Shown one piece after another: positions 25,517 to 33,959 of a stretch of DNA of 38,725 nt. The notes under the pieces were generated by a model, which saw only the letters and a list, made by a program, of their open reading frames with translations, was not told where the DNA came from and ran no database searches. The stretch is from NCBI RefSeq assembly GCF_002914585.1, contig NZ_PDDM01000036.1, positions 1 to 38,725 of the forward strand, in the 5' to 3' direction. This DNA comes from Pseudanabaena sp. BC1403. GTDB taxonomy: Bacteria; Cyanobacteriota; Cyanobacteriia; Pseudanabaenales; Pseudanabaenaceae. Every line of letters starts with the position of its first letter. Position 1 is the first letter of the stretch. Position numbers and translations under genes: made by a program.

Positions 25517-26875
25517 TTAACCGTCTTTTCCCAAACGGATTTCAATCTCCTCTAGAGTAAGCCCTTTTGTCTCTGGAACTAGGAAAAAGACCAGCAACCA
25601 AGTACTCATACCAATCAATCCATAAAGCCAAAAAGTACCTGCTTTCCCAAACCATTGAATCAATGTCAAAAAGCTAATGGAAGTAATTAAACTGGCACTC
25701 CAGTTGGCAACTGTTGCTATACTCATCGCTTTAGCTCGGAGCTTCGACGGATAAATTTCGGCAATCAGCAACCAAAAAACAGATGCTAAACCAATTACAA
25801 ACGACGAAACGTAAATCATTAAGCTGGCAATAGTAAGCCATCCCATACTCACATCTGGCGATTGTGAAAAGTAGAAAACCAGACCTAAGATGCTTAAGCT
25901 CACCACCATTCCCAATATTCCGCATAGCAATAATGGCCGCCTTCCTACGCGATCTACTAACCAAATGGCTAATACCGTTGACAAAAAATTGATCATCCCT
26001 ATTCCAATAGTTGCCAGAATTGCGATCGATGAAGACTTGAAACCAGACAATTGCAGAATAGTAGGGGTAAAGTAAACAATCGTGTTAATACCTGTAAATT
26101 GCTGCAACATGGCTAAACTAACGCCAATAAAAAGAGCAGGTCTAATGCTTGGTTGGAGCAATTCAGACCAGTTACCAGATCGCTGCTGTAAGACGGTTTG
26201 AATTTCTGATATTTCTTGATCTACATTGGTTGCACCAGAAATTTGGATGAGAACTTTACGGGCTCTGTTCATATGATTATGGTTAATTAACCATCGGGGA
26301 CTTTCAGGCATTCCTAAAATGCCTACAATTAAAATACTTGCAGGAACGACTGAGAATGCTAAAATCCAACGCCACGGTTCTACAGTTGAGCTGAGAGCAT
26401 AGCTAATTGGATAGGAAATAACTAGCCCCGTTGAGAGGGCAAGTTGATTTAGAAAAACTAAAGATCCTCTTTTATCAACGGGTGCTATTTCAGATATATA
26501 AAGTGGGGTGACAAAGGAGATAGCCCCCAGTCCTATACCAACGAGTACTCGTCCGACTACTAGCAAAAAAAGCATCGGAGCCATAGCACTACATATTCCT
26601 CCAATCGAAAAGATGATGGAGAATAGTGACAGGGTATAACGTCGCCCTAAGCGATCGCTGAGAATTCCTCCTGCTACGGCTCCCACTATTGCACCTAGTG
26701 AGACAGAACTTACAAGTACACCTTGCCACAATGGAGAGAGTGCAAATTGCTCGCTAATAAACAAAATAGAACTAGATATGGCTCCGATATCGTAGCCAAA
26801 CAACAAGCCACCCAGAGCAGAAATTACAGCAGCAATATAGATAATGCGAAAATTCTTCTGACGGGTATTTATCAT
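25517..26875 (-). CDS. MFS transporter, sugar porter family
   Basis: This is a 452-residue twelve-helix permease of the XylE/GLUT type. Signatures are GGLLFGYDIGA (22-32), DRLGRR (74-79), PESPRWL (190-196), the sugar-contact helix QQFTGINTIVYF (258-269), VDRVGRR and the exit motif VPETKG. The substrate would normally be a hexose or related polyol moved with protons across the plasma membrane. The ATG at 26875 overlaps the queC stop by four bases (ATGA), so it is translationally coupled to preQ0 synthesis genes. That context is unusual for a sugar porter, and the true substrate is open. Confidence 0.92.
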   Translation of the reverse strand: MINTRQKNFRIIYIAAVISALGGLLFGYDIGAISSSILFISEQFALSPLWQGVLVSSVSLGAIVGAVAGGILSDRLGRRYTLSLFSIIFSIGGICSAMAPMLFLLVVGRVLVGIGLGAISFVTPLYISEIAPVDKRGSLVFLNQLALSTGLVISYPISYALSSTVEPWRWILAFSVVPASILIVGILGMPESPRWLINHNHMNRARKVLIQISGATNVDQEISEIQTVLQQRSGNWSELLQPSIRPALFIGVSLAMLQQFTGINTIVYFTPTILQLSGFKSSSIAILATIGIGMINFLSTVLAIWLVDRVGRRPLLLCGILGMVVSLSILGLVFYFSQSPDVSMGWLTIASLMIYVSSFVIGLASVFWLLIAEIYPSKLRAKAMSIATVANWSASLITSISFLTLIQWFGKAGTFWLYGLIGMSTWLLVFFLVPETKGLTLEEIEIRLGKDG

Positions 26876-27591
26876 GTTTGCTCTTGACCAAGTTCAGGTT
26901 GGCGGAATTTCCAAATAGGATCTTCAACTCCTGCTTGGGAAAAACCACGATCGCGGATCAGACAGGCATGACATTTACCGCAACCACCCTTGATCCCAGC
27001 GTAACAAGTATGAGTTAGTGCAAAAATTTCCTCGAAGCGATCGCCTAATACATCAACTGCAAGATCGACGCTCTCGGCTTTGGTTAATTTCATTAAGGGA
27101 GTATGAATGATAAAGGAATCAGGAACGCCCCATATGCCTTCTCCAATAGCTTTCGCCATAAAATCGATAAATACTTGACGGCAGTCATAGTAACCTGCAA
27201 AGTCAGCTTCACAGACCCCTATAAAAATATCTTTAATACCAAGGACAGCAGCCCGATTGCCTGCCAAGGTAAGAAACAAGATATTACGTGCTGGCACAAA
27301 CGTTGGTTCAACTCCTCCAGGCAGTTCCTCAGTGGAATCATATTGCCCTAAAGGATTGTCTGACACAAGAGGAGATGTCCCTTTTAAAATGGGACCTAAT
27401 TGAATGATTTCGTGACTCGTCAAGTTAAGAGATTTGGCGATCGCGATCGCACTTTCCAATTCAACTACATGGCGTTGTCCATAATCAAATGTAATCGCAT
27501 GGACTTCATCAAACTGCTTACAAGCAAGAGCAGCACAAGTTGTTGAATCCTGCCCACCGCTAAGAACACATAATGCTTTCGATCGTGTCAT
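26872..27591 (-). CDS. queC: 7-cyano-7-deazaguanine (preQ0) synthase
   Basis: QueC converts 7-carboxy-7-deazaguanine to preQ0 with ATP and ammonia. It has the PP-loop LSGGQDST (10-17). The zinc site is formed by Cys196, Cys204, Cys207 and Cys210 in HTCYAGIKGGCGKCHACLI. At 239 residues it has normal length. An AGGAG lies seven bases upstream of the ATG at 27591. It is third in the minus-strand que operon, separated from queD by a repeat-filled gap, and it overlaps the MFS gene. Confidence 0.97.
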   Translation of the reverse strand: MTRSKALCVLSGGQDSTTCAALACKQFDEVHAITFDYGQRHVVELESAIAIAKSLNLTSHEIIQLGPILKGTSPLVSDNPLGQYDSTEELPGGVEPTFVPARNILFLTLAGNRAAVLGIKDIFIGVCEADFAGYYDCRQVFIDFMAKAIGEGIWGVPDSFIIHTPLMKLTKAESVDLAVDVLGDRFEEIFALTHTCYAGIKGGCGKCHACLIRDRGFSQAGVEDPIWKFRQPELGQEQT

Positions 27592-27637
27592 GATGATCTC
27601 CTAATTTAAGTAAGAACTTCAGCTCTAAAAGTTAAAT

Positions 27638-27720
27638 CGGTTCATACAATGCACAAATTGTGCAGTCATTTTGTACATTGTATAAACCCTTGTCGTGTTT
27701 GTCTTTTTAATTCACCAAAG
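27638..27720 (-). repeat. Dispersed hairpin-tailed repeat, copy C, inside the que operon
   Basis: On the minus strand CTTTGGTGAATTAAAAAGAC and AAGGGTTTATAC match the core of copies A and B. They are followed by an imperfect hairpin with arms like ATACAATGnACAAA. It fills the gap between queD and queC, so the cotranscript would carry the hairpin. Confidence 0.6.
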
Positions 27721-27735
27721 AGTTAATGGTTCAAG

Positions 27736-28167
27736 TCACCCCATAGTAATAGCATGGCTCTCCTTAATAAATTGCAAACTTGATTTAGGGGTTAAAGTGT
27801 AGACGCAGCTTGAAGTACAAGTCTCATCAATTCGGACAGCAAGCAATCCTGACAATCCTTGTTTATCAAGTTGTTCAAAAATCCATCGTGCAATCTCTTC
27901 ACTAGTAGGGTTCTCTAAACCAGTAGTTTTGTTAAGAAAATAATGATCTAAATAGTCATCCAATAAAGGCTTCAGGAAATGCTTAATATCTGCATAGTCA
28001 ATCAACATGCCAGCTTTAGGTCCAGATTCATGCAACGCAGTTCCACTAACGTAAACTACTCCACGCCAGCTATGTCCATGCAGTCGGGCACATTTACCAT
28101 CATGGTGAGGGAGTTCGTGGGCAGCCTCAAAGCGAAACTCTTTACCGAGAATCCATTCATTCGTCAT
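27736..28167 (-). CDS. queD: 6-carboxytetrahydropterin synthase
   Basis: QueD turns dihydroneopterin triphosphate into 6-carboxy-5,6,7,8-tetrahydropterin, the first dedicated step to preQ0. Zinc ligands His17, His30 and His32 and the catalytic Cys26 are visible in FEAAHELPHHDGKCARLHGH. The 143-residue length is typical of QueD rather than eukaryotic PTPS. Its ATG overlaps the queE stop by four bases. Confidence 0.96.
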   Translation of the reverse strand: MTNEWILGKEFRFEAAHELPHHDGKCARLHGHSWRGVVYVSGTALHESGPKAGMLIDYADIKHFLKPLLDDYLDHYFLNKTTGLENPTSEEIARWIFEQLDKQGLSGLLAVRIDETCTSSCVYTLTPKSSLQFIKESHAITMG

Positions 28168-28793
28168 GCAACACCTATGTATTTATGAGTTTGTAGAGAG
28201 AGTCTGTAATTTGGATTTTGTTTAAGCAAATCTAGAATAATTGAAACGGCGCGATCACGCACATTCCATTCTGGCTGTAAAAATATTGGACGATCTTTGA
28301 CTGTCAGTAAGTAATCATTGTAAAATTCCAATTCCTGCCCCGTACTAATTACAAATTTGATTTCGTTTGCACGTTCCCAAAAGAGTTCTTTGACGGGATA
28401 GGATGGACTGAGATGATGCTTTGGTGAAAGAGTGATCCAAGCTGATGATGGAATCTCTTGCCAGAAAGCTCCAGAGGTTTCAATATTAACCTGTCTATCT
28501 GTATCCAATAATGCTTGCACCAGTTGTGGTAACTGCTTATGGATAAAAGGTTCTCCTCCACTAATCACAACCCTAGAAGATTGTAATTCCTTGATTAATT
28601 CTGTGAACGATTTGATCTCTCTAGGTGCATTAGCTCCCCCATCACTGTAGCCAGTGTCACACCAACTACAACGAACTGGACAGCCTGATAGACGAATAAA
28701 ATCTACTAGAGCGCCTATCCAGAAACCTTCCCCCTGCACAGTGCTCTGAAAAGTCTCATGAATAGGTACTTGGAGTACCTCTTGTATTGACAT
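28164..28793 (-). CDS. queE: 7-carboxy-7-deazaguanine synthase (radical SAM)
   Basis: QueE catalyses the radical-SAM ring contraction of 6-carboxytetrahydropterin to 7-carboxy-7-deazaguanine. The iron-sulfur cysteines are Cys38, Cys42 and Cys45 in SGCPVRCSWCDT. The SAM-binding GGEP follows near 79-82 (VVISGGEPF). At 209 residues it is the compact QueE form. It is the first gene of the minus-strand operon queE-queD-queC-MFS, with an AGGA about eleven bases upstream. Confidence 0.96.
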   Translation of the reverse strand: MSIQEVLQVPIHETFQSTVQGEGFWIGALVDFIRLSGCPVRCSWCDTGYSDGGANAPREIKSFTELIKELQSSRVVISGGEPFIHKQLPQLVQALLDTDRQVNIETSGAFWQEIPSSAWITLSPKHHLSPSYPVKELFWERANEIKFVISTGQELEFYNDYLLTVKDRPIFLQPEWNVRDRAVSIILDLLKQNPNYRLSLQTHKYIGVA

Positions 28794-28872
28794 TATTGGG
28801 ACATTCCTGACAATGACCTGAATTAAATTAAGTGCTAAATGAATATTTGGTGATCAATATATAAGGTATATG

Positions 28873-28894
28873 TGCAGAAAGTCAAGTTTCTGCA
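28873..28894. promoter_or_regulatory. Inverted repeat in the queE/ycf36 divergent promoter region
   Basis: TGCAGAAA and TTTCTGCA flank the six-base centre GTCAAG, next to TATA-rich sequence that could hold the -10 of queE. It could be an operator or a small hairpin, and the regulator is unknown. Confidence 0.4.
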
Positions 28895-28979
28895 TAGCAC
28901 CAATTCCCGAGAGTCTAGTCATCGCTCAAACCCATTGAAACGAGTTACACTGACAGAATATTTGATCATCATATAACTC

Positions 28980-29462
28980 ATGACCTGCCCAGTTCCCAAA
29001 GATCAACAACCTCTCAATGAATATGTCGAGCTTAAGGAAGCTTTCTTCTATCGCTGGGCAAAGCTGGCGCGATCGCAATATTTGCGAATATTGTTATTCA
29101 TGTGGCTAGGATTCACAGTTATTTTTTCGCCAGTGGCTATGAGCATTGAGTCACCAAGCCGACATTTGTGGCAATTTATCTGTGTGGCGAGTATTGGCGG
29201 CACTGTGGGGCTAATTTTGCCAGTGTTGTTATTACTATCGGGATGGAGTCATGTGAAGCAACGGCTTGATAGCGCTAAAATTTTTTATGAAGAATCGGGC
29301 TGGTATGACGGACAAACTTGGGAAAAGCCAGAATCAGATTTAGTCAAGGATCGCCTGTTAGTTACTTATGAGATTAAGCCTGTTTTAAATAGATTACAAA
29401 AAACACTTTTGGGAATCATCGGATTTCTTGCACTTGGCTTTGGGGCTCTAAATATTTTATAA
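28980..29462 (+). CDS. ycf36: Ycf36/CGLD27 family membrane protein (DUF1230)
   Basis: This 160-residue protein belongs to a family conserved in cyanobacteria and plastids. The opening MTCPVPKDQQPLNEY and the core SGWSHVKQRLDSAKIFYEES continuing to GWYDGQTWEKP are the family hallmarks (1-15 and 87-117). There are two or three membrane segments (~36-53, 66-88 and 142-158). The algal member CGLD27 is linked to growth under low iron, and the molecular activity is unknown. It is divergent from the que operon and ends at a terminator. Confidence 0.85.
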   Translation: MTCPVPKDQQPLNEYVELKEAFFYRWAKLARSQYLRILLFMWLGFTVIFSPVAMSIESPSRHLWQFICVASIGGTVGLILPVLLLLSGWSHVKQRLDSAKIFYEESGWYDGQTWEKPESDLVKDRLLVTYEIKPVLNRLQKTLLGIIGFLALGFGALNIL

Positions 29463-29471
29463 AACCAGTTT

Positions 29472-29513
29472 TTTGCTTTGCATCGCCTTCGGCGATGCAA
29501 AGCAAATTTTTTT
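29472..29513 (+). terminator. Terminator after ycf36
   Basis: TTTGCTTTGCATCGCC (29472-29487) pairs with GGCGATGCAAAGCAAA (29491-29506) around a TTC loop and is followed by seven T. It lies ten bases after the stop codon. Confidence 0.9.
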
Positions 29514-29667
29514 GTCTTTTTATGCCCAATAGGGTGAAGCTAATTTTGCAAAACAAGACTTAACATATGTTTACAAGCAAATTAATATGTATAGCAAAAC
29601 TTCAATAAAGCGTGCTTAGTCACATTTGACGAAGTTTTAAGCTTGAGACTAATTGAGGCAAGGGAAT

Positions 29668-30024
29668 ATGACTGTTTTAGACCAATATTTTGAACTTTCC
29701 GATCGCGCTAATGGTGACGAGCAAGCATTTAACGAATTGGTAGAGCTATTCGCTGAGCAAGCCGAGGTTCATCCATCGGGAGCAAAGAAAGTAGTTGGCA
29801 AAGATGAAATCTCGCAACTATATCGTAAATTTTTTCAATCCTATTCTGGGATGCAACGTGTTTGGACGACCAGAAAGACCGAGAATGGACTAGAAGCTAT
29901 TTGGGCGATCGCAGGTAAGCGAGATAGTGGTGAACTATTCGCGATGCAAGGCAGACATATTGCCGAAATCGATGCCCAAGGCAAAATCTACGCCTTAGAA
30001 GTTCATGTATCCAAAGCTAGCTAA
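29668..30024 (+). CDS. NTF2-like (SnoaL-type) small protein
   Basis: From ATG 29668, which has AAGGGA just upstream, the product is 118 residues. The fold pattern is that of the NTF2/SnoaL superfamily: an N-terminal helix (VLDQYFELSDRANGDEQAFN), a helix with FAEQAEVHPSG, then four or five strands (RVWTTRKTENGLEAIWAIAG, GRHIAEIDAQGKIYALEVHV). The open frame extends to a TTG five codons earlier, which I consider unlikely as the start. Its last 20 bases overlap folC in another frame. The ligand or activity cannot be told. Confidence 0.8.
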   Translation: MTVLDQYFELSDRANGDEQAFNELVELFAEQAEVHPSGAKKVVGKDEISQLYRKFFQSYSGMQRVWTTRKTENGLEAIWAIAGKRDSGELFAMQGRHIAEIDAQGKIYALEVHVSKAS

Positions 30025-31279
30025 CCCATCGATTGAAGAATATCTTGCCAGTTTTGATAAATTTGGCATTCACCTAGGTTTAGAGCGCATTCAACAACTG
30101 CTCGATACTTTAGGCAATCCCCATCAACAAATTCCCGTGATTCATGTCGCTGGCACAAATGGAAAAGGTTCTGTTTGTGCTTTTTTGTTGTCAATTTTGC
30201 GAGCCGCAGGCTATCGAGTTGGGCGCTATACTTCGCCGCATTTACTTGATTGGCGCGAACGAATTACGATTAATGGCGAATGGATTAGTAATGCAGATCT
30301 ATTAGAGGCTTTGCATCAAGTTGATTCGGTGATCGCATCAGAGTTTCCACCAACGCAGTTTGAAGTGATTACAGCGGCGATGTGGTGGTATTTTGCTCAA
30401 CAAAAATCACAGCAAAATCTGGATATTGCGATTATTGAAACAGGTTTGGGCGGTAGATTAGACGCGACTAATGTATGCGATCGCCCTCTAGTCTGTGCAA
30501 TTACCTCAATTGGGCTAGATCATTGTCAGCAATTGGGAAACACCCTAGGTGCGATCGCATCAGAAAAAGCAGGAATCATCAAACCTAAATGCCCTGTAGT
30601 CATTGCCGATAATCATCCTGAAGCGATCGCTTCTTTGCAAACAAAATCAACAGCATGTGATGCGCCAATAACTTGGGTTAATGCGGCTACTCGCACAGCC
30701 ACAGGTGCTATATGGCAAGATTTTGCATATTCTCTACCGTTACTGGGAAACCATCAATTAACTAATTCTGCGATCGCGATCGCTGTAGTTCAATCGTTGA
30801 GAACGCAAGGTTGGCAAATTAGCGATGATGCGTTGCGGACAGGAATGGCAAATACCGAATGGGCAGGGCGATTGCAATGGATAGAATTTAACTTGAATGG
30901 AAAGTCGCGCAAAATCTTAATTGATGGAGCACATAATGTAGCGGCGGCAGAATATCTCCGACAATTTGTAGATGAGTCTTTCCCAAATCAACGGAAGCTT
31001 TGGGTAATGGGAATTCTGAATACAAAGGATCAATCTGGAATTCTCAAAGCACTGCTGCATCCTGATGATTTATTGTATCCAGTACCTGTTCCTAATCCCG
31101 CAACGACATCACCTCAGGATTTAGCGAAGATTGCCTCTGCAATCCTCAAGACGGAGCCTCATACTTATGACGATTTGCAATTAGGACTAGCCGCCGCTTT
31201 TGATGATCAGCGATCGCTTGATATTGTAATCCTCTGCGGTTCATTATATTTAGTTGGTGAGTTTTTTAGTCAACAGTAA
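30005..31279 (+). CDS. folC: Bifunctional folylpolyglutamate/dihydrofolate synthase
   Basis: FolC adds glutamate to dihydropteroate and to folates using ATP. The Mur-ligase-type P-loop is AGTNGKGS (49-56). The block LDHCQQLGNTLGAIASEKAG follows with metal and ATP contacts, and the C-terminal domain has DGAHNVAA. The 424-residue length is typical. The ATG at 30005 overlaps the preceding NTF2-like gene by 20 bases, which suggests coupling. Confidence 0.96.
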   Translation: MYPKLANPSIEEYLASFDKFGIHLGLERIQQLLDTLGNPHQQIPVIHVAGTNGKGSVCAFLLSILRAAGYRVGRYTSPHLLDWRERITINGEWISNADLLEALHQVDSVIASEFPPTQFEVITAAMWWYFAQQKSQQNLDIAIIETGLGGRLDATNVCDRPLVCAITSIGLDHCQQLGNTLGAIASEKAGIIKPKCPVVIADNHPEAIASLQTKSTACDAPITWVNAATRTATGAIWQDFAYSLPLLGNHQLTNSAIAIAVVQSLRTQGWQISDDALRTGMANTEWAGRLQWIEFNLNGKSRKILIDGAHNVAAAEYLRQFVDESFPNQRKLWVMGILNTKDQSGILKALLHPDDLLYPVPVPNPATTSPQDLAKIASAILKTEPHTYDDLQLGLAAAFDDQRSLDIVILCGSLYLVGEFFSQQ

Positions 31280-31414
31280 AATGTAGATAAACATTTGTGT
31301 TGCCATACTGCCAGATTGTGACATGCGAATGGGAATCACTACTTTAGCGCCATGCTGGGCAGGGCTTGTTGATTAATAGCGTAATATAAAACTTAGAGCC
31401 GTTAAAATCCAATT

Positions 31415-33394
31415 ATGAACCAGCGATCGCTAATTTTTCCAATTATTCTTGCTAGCCTTGCATTCACAACTTCACCTGCGGCGGCTCAATATTCAGGTTT
31501 AGGTAAAGATAGCCTCGATCCTGCAATTCTGAAACAGTATGCTCCTACAGCATTACCACCAGCGATAACGCGCCCAATTGAATCCATTTTGGATGTGCGA
31601 TCGCCCGGGCTAGGCATGGTGACACCCGATGGGAAGCAGATGTTCTTTACATGGGGAATTACGGGAACTGTGCAAGTATGGAGACTAGATGGAGCGCAAA
31701 AATTCCCTGTACAAGTAACAGGCGGACAGGATGCCACAACCATTTCAGGAATGACTCCTGACGGTAAATACTTAATACTGTCACGCGATCGCCAAGGCGA
31801 AGAAAATCCAGGGCTATATTTGCAATCGACAAAGGGCGGAGAATTAGAGCCAATTCAGCACTTAAAAGGTGTGCGGACTTCGCTGCAATATGTAGGAAAT
31901 GACTCACGCATTATTTATTTCAGTGCCAATGACATCAAGCCCGACTCGGATGTAATCTACCGTTATGATTTGCAGACCAAAAAGAAGGTGCAAATCTCTG
32001 GTGGTGATGGCATTTGGTGGATTGCTGATGTATATGTGAATCCTCAAACAGGCGATCGCGAAAAGTTTCTCTTTGCCAAAGCCACAGGTAGCCAATCGCA
32101 GGAATATTACGAATACGATGTTAAAACTAGACAAACTACGCCTCTAATCGGTCAAAACGAGAAAGAAGAATACAGTATTAGCTACGGTGTAAAGGCTGAT
32201 GAATATCTCGTACTAACCCAAAAATTCAGCGAATTTCGCCGCCTTTATCATTACAAAGACAAAAAATTCACACCAATTACACCAGAGCTAAAAGCAGATG
32301 TAGCTGACTTTAATATTGACAATCAACGCCAACGCATTCTTTACTCAATTAATGATGGAGGTTACTCTCGTTTAAGGGCGATCTCGGCTAATACCTTCGA
32401 GGAAATTAAGTTACCCGATTTTACAAACGCCGATCATGTCTACACAGGCTCCACTACTCGCAATGGCCGCTTTACGACTATCGGTGTAGAAACTGCCAAA
32501 GCCCCACGTCTCAGCTATATTTACGATTGGCAAACTCAGAAACTAACCCAATGGGTACTGCCTAGCACTCCCGAAATCGATACTAGCAAGTTTGCCGCAG
32601 CTAAGCTCGAAAACTACACAACGCGAGATGGCACACCGATTCCCATGTTTGTGTATAGTTCTCCTCAATGCGAAAACACTGTCCAAAATCCACTCGAAAA
32701 GCCATGTCCAGTCATCGTGCACTTTCACGGTGGGCCAGAAGGACAAAGTACACCAGGGTTCAATCGTTATGCACAATTATTTGTGAATGCAGGATTTGTA
32801 TTTGTGGAACCAAATGTGCGCGGTAGTGATGGCTATGGTAAAACTTGGCTCAATGCTGACAATGGACGCGATCGCCTGAAGGTTGTCACAGACATCGAAG
32901 ATGCGTCGATTTATATCCGCAAAAATTGGCAGATTAACGGGATCACGCCCAAAATCGGTATTGTTGGCGGGAGCTATGGTGGCTATTCTGCTCTACTCGG
33001 GATGTCCAAATTTTCAGGTAGTTATGATGCAGGTGTATCTATTGTGGGGATTAGCAATCTAGTCACTTTTTTAAATAACACCGCACCTTATCGCCGCATT
33101 CTTCGCATTAGTGAATATGGTGATCCTGTTAAGGATCTTGATGCTCTAATTGAGTTATCACCTGTGACCTATAGCGATCGCATCAAAGCTCCCTTGCTAA
33201 TTATCCAAGGTGCTAACGATCCGCGTGTTCCTGTTGGGGAAGCCATCCAAATTCAAAAAATTCTAGAGCAGAAAAAAATTCCCTCGCAACTCGTCATCTT
33301 CCCCGATGAAGGTCACGGCTCTAGCAAGCGCAGCAACCAAGTTTTGCAAATTGGATATACTCTCGACTTCTTCAAAAAGTATTTACAAAAATAA
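31415..33394 (+). CDS. Secreted S9-family prolyl-oligopeptidase-like peptidase
   Basis: The 659-residue protein has a signal peptide (1-24, ending PAAAQ). An N-terminal beta-propeller (~50-390) shows repeated TPDGKxxxxxxD blades. The C-terminal alpha/beta-hydrolase domain has nucleophile Ser520 in GGSYGGYS, Asp602 in GANDPRVP and His634 in DEGHGSS. This is the acylaminoacyl-/dipeptidyl-peptidase type, acting on short peptides in the periplasm. A MITE-like element begins directly after its stop codon. Confidence 0.93.
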   Translation: MNQRSLIFPIILASLAFTTSPAAAQYSGLGKDSLDPAILKQYAPTALPPAITRPIESILDVRSPGLGMVTPDGKQMFFTWGITGTVQVWRLDGAQKFPVQVTGGQDATTISGMTPDGKYLILSRDRQGEENPGLYLQSTKGGELEPIQHLKGVRTSLQYVGNDSRIIYFSANDIKPDSDVIYRYDLQTKKKVQISGGDGIWWIADVYVNPQTGDREKFLFAKATGSQSQEYYEYDVKTRQTTPLIGQNEKEEYSISYGVKADEYLVLTQKFSEFRRLYHYKDKKFTPITPELKADVADFNIDNQRQRILYSINDGGYSRLRAISANTFEEIKLPDFTNADHVYTGSTTRNGRFTTIGVETAKAPRLSYIYDWQTQKLTQWVLPSTPEIDTSKFAAAKLENYTTRDGTPIPMFVYSSPQCENTVQNPLEKPCPVIVHFHGGPEGQSTPGFNRYAQLFVNAGFVFVEPNVRGSDGYGKTWLNADNGRDRLKVVTDIEDASIYIRKNWQINGITPKIGIVGGSYGGYSALLGMSKFSGSYDAGVSIVGISNLVTFLNNTAPYRRILRISEYGDPVKDLDALIELSPVTYSDRIKAPLLIIQGANDPRVPVGEAIQIQKILEQKKIPSQLVIFPDEGHGSSKRSNQVLQIGYTLDFFKKYLQK

Positions 33395-33544
33395 GAGCAT
33401 GTTTGAGAAGTTTTGCTTTAGCCCCCCTAGCCCCCCAATTCTGGGGGGAACCAGATTAAAGTCCCCCAGAATTGGGGGATTTAGGGGGCAGAAAAATTGG
33501 CTTTAGCCGAAAAACTTATATGCATTAACTTATCAAACACGCTC
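33395..33544. mobile_element. 150-base MITE-like foldback element
   Basis: The terminal inverted repeats are GAGCATGTTTGAGAAGTT (33395-33412) and, inverted, GAGCGTGTTTGATAAGTT (33544-33527), matching at 16 of 18 bases. Inside is a second inverted pair rich in CCCCC/GGGGG (…CCCCCCAATTCTGGGGGG and CCCCCAGAATTGGGGG), a motif common between cyanobacterial genes. There is no transposase gene. A truncated relative lies at 25245-25320. Confidence 0.7.
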
Positions 33545-33624
33545 AAATTGATAGTTTGTGGAAGTGTTCACCTTTGGTGAATACTCCCACGAACTATTTA
33601 GGATTGTTATATGGTCAGGTAAAA

Positions 33625-33897
33625 TTGAAGAAAAAGAATAATTTAGCTTGTATTTTGATTTGCCAAAAATCAGACTGTTGGAAAAATGGTGGCAAAGAGG
33701 TTTATCAGCGCTTGGAAGAAGAATTACGCGATCGCGGCTTAAGTAATCGCGTCCAAATCCAAAAGACAGGATGCCAGAAGCGATGCAAACAAGCACCTAA
33801 TTTGGTAATCATGCCTAATAAGGATCACCATAGCTATGTTAAGTCGTCACAGGTTGAGAGCTTACTAAATCGATATTTTGGCGATCGCTTCAACTAA
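33625..33897 (+). CDS. Small thioredoxin-like [2Fe-2S] ferredoxin
   Basis: The product has the thioredoxin-like 2Fe-2S ferredoxin pattern: ILICQKSDCWKNGG supplies a C-x4-C pair and KTGCQKRCKQAPNLVIMP a C-x3-C pair, then helix SSQVESLLNRYF. The best start is TTG 33625 (MKKKNNLACIL), with AGG five bases before it, giving 90 residues. The open frame extends to TTG 33556 but that part shows no family similarity. It probably shuttles electrons in the cytoplasm. It lies just downstream of the MITE-like element, which may influence its promoter. Confidence 0.82.
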   Translation: MKKKNNLACILICQKSDCWKNGGKEVYQRLEEELRDRGLSNRVQIQKTGCQKRCKQAPNLVIMPNKDHHSYVKSSQVESLLNRYFGDRFN

Positions 33898-33959
33898 AGG
33901 TTAAACAGGGGCTAAACTAGGTTTAATAAATTATAAATTTTTGTAGACACTAAGAAAGC

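Noticed and set aside
28794-28979. preQ1 riboswitch upstream of queE
   Set aside because: I found no G-rich/A-rich pseudoknot pattern typical of preQ1-I in the minus-strand leader.
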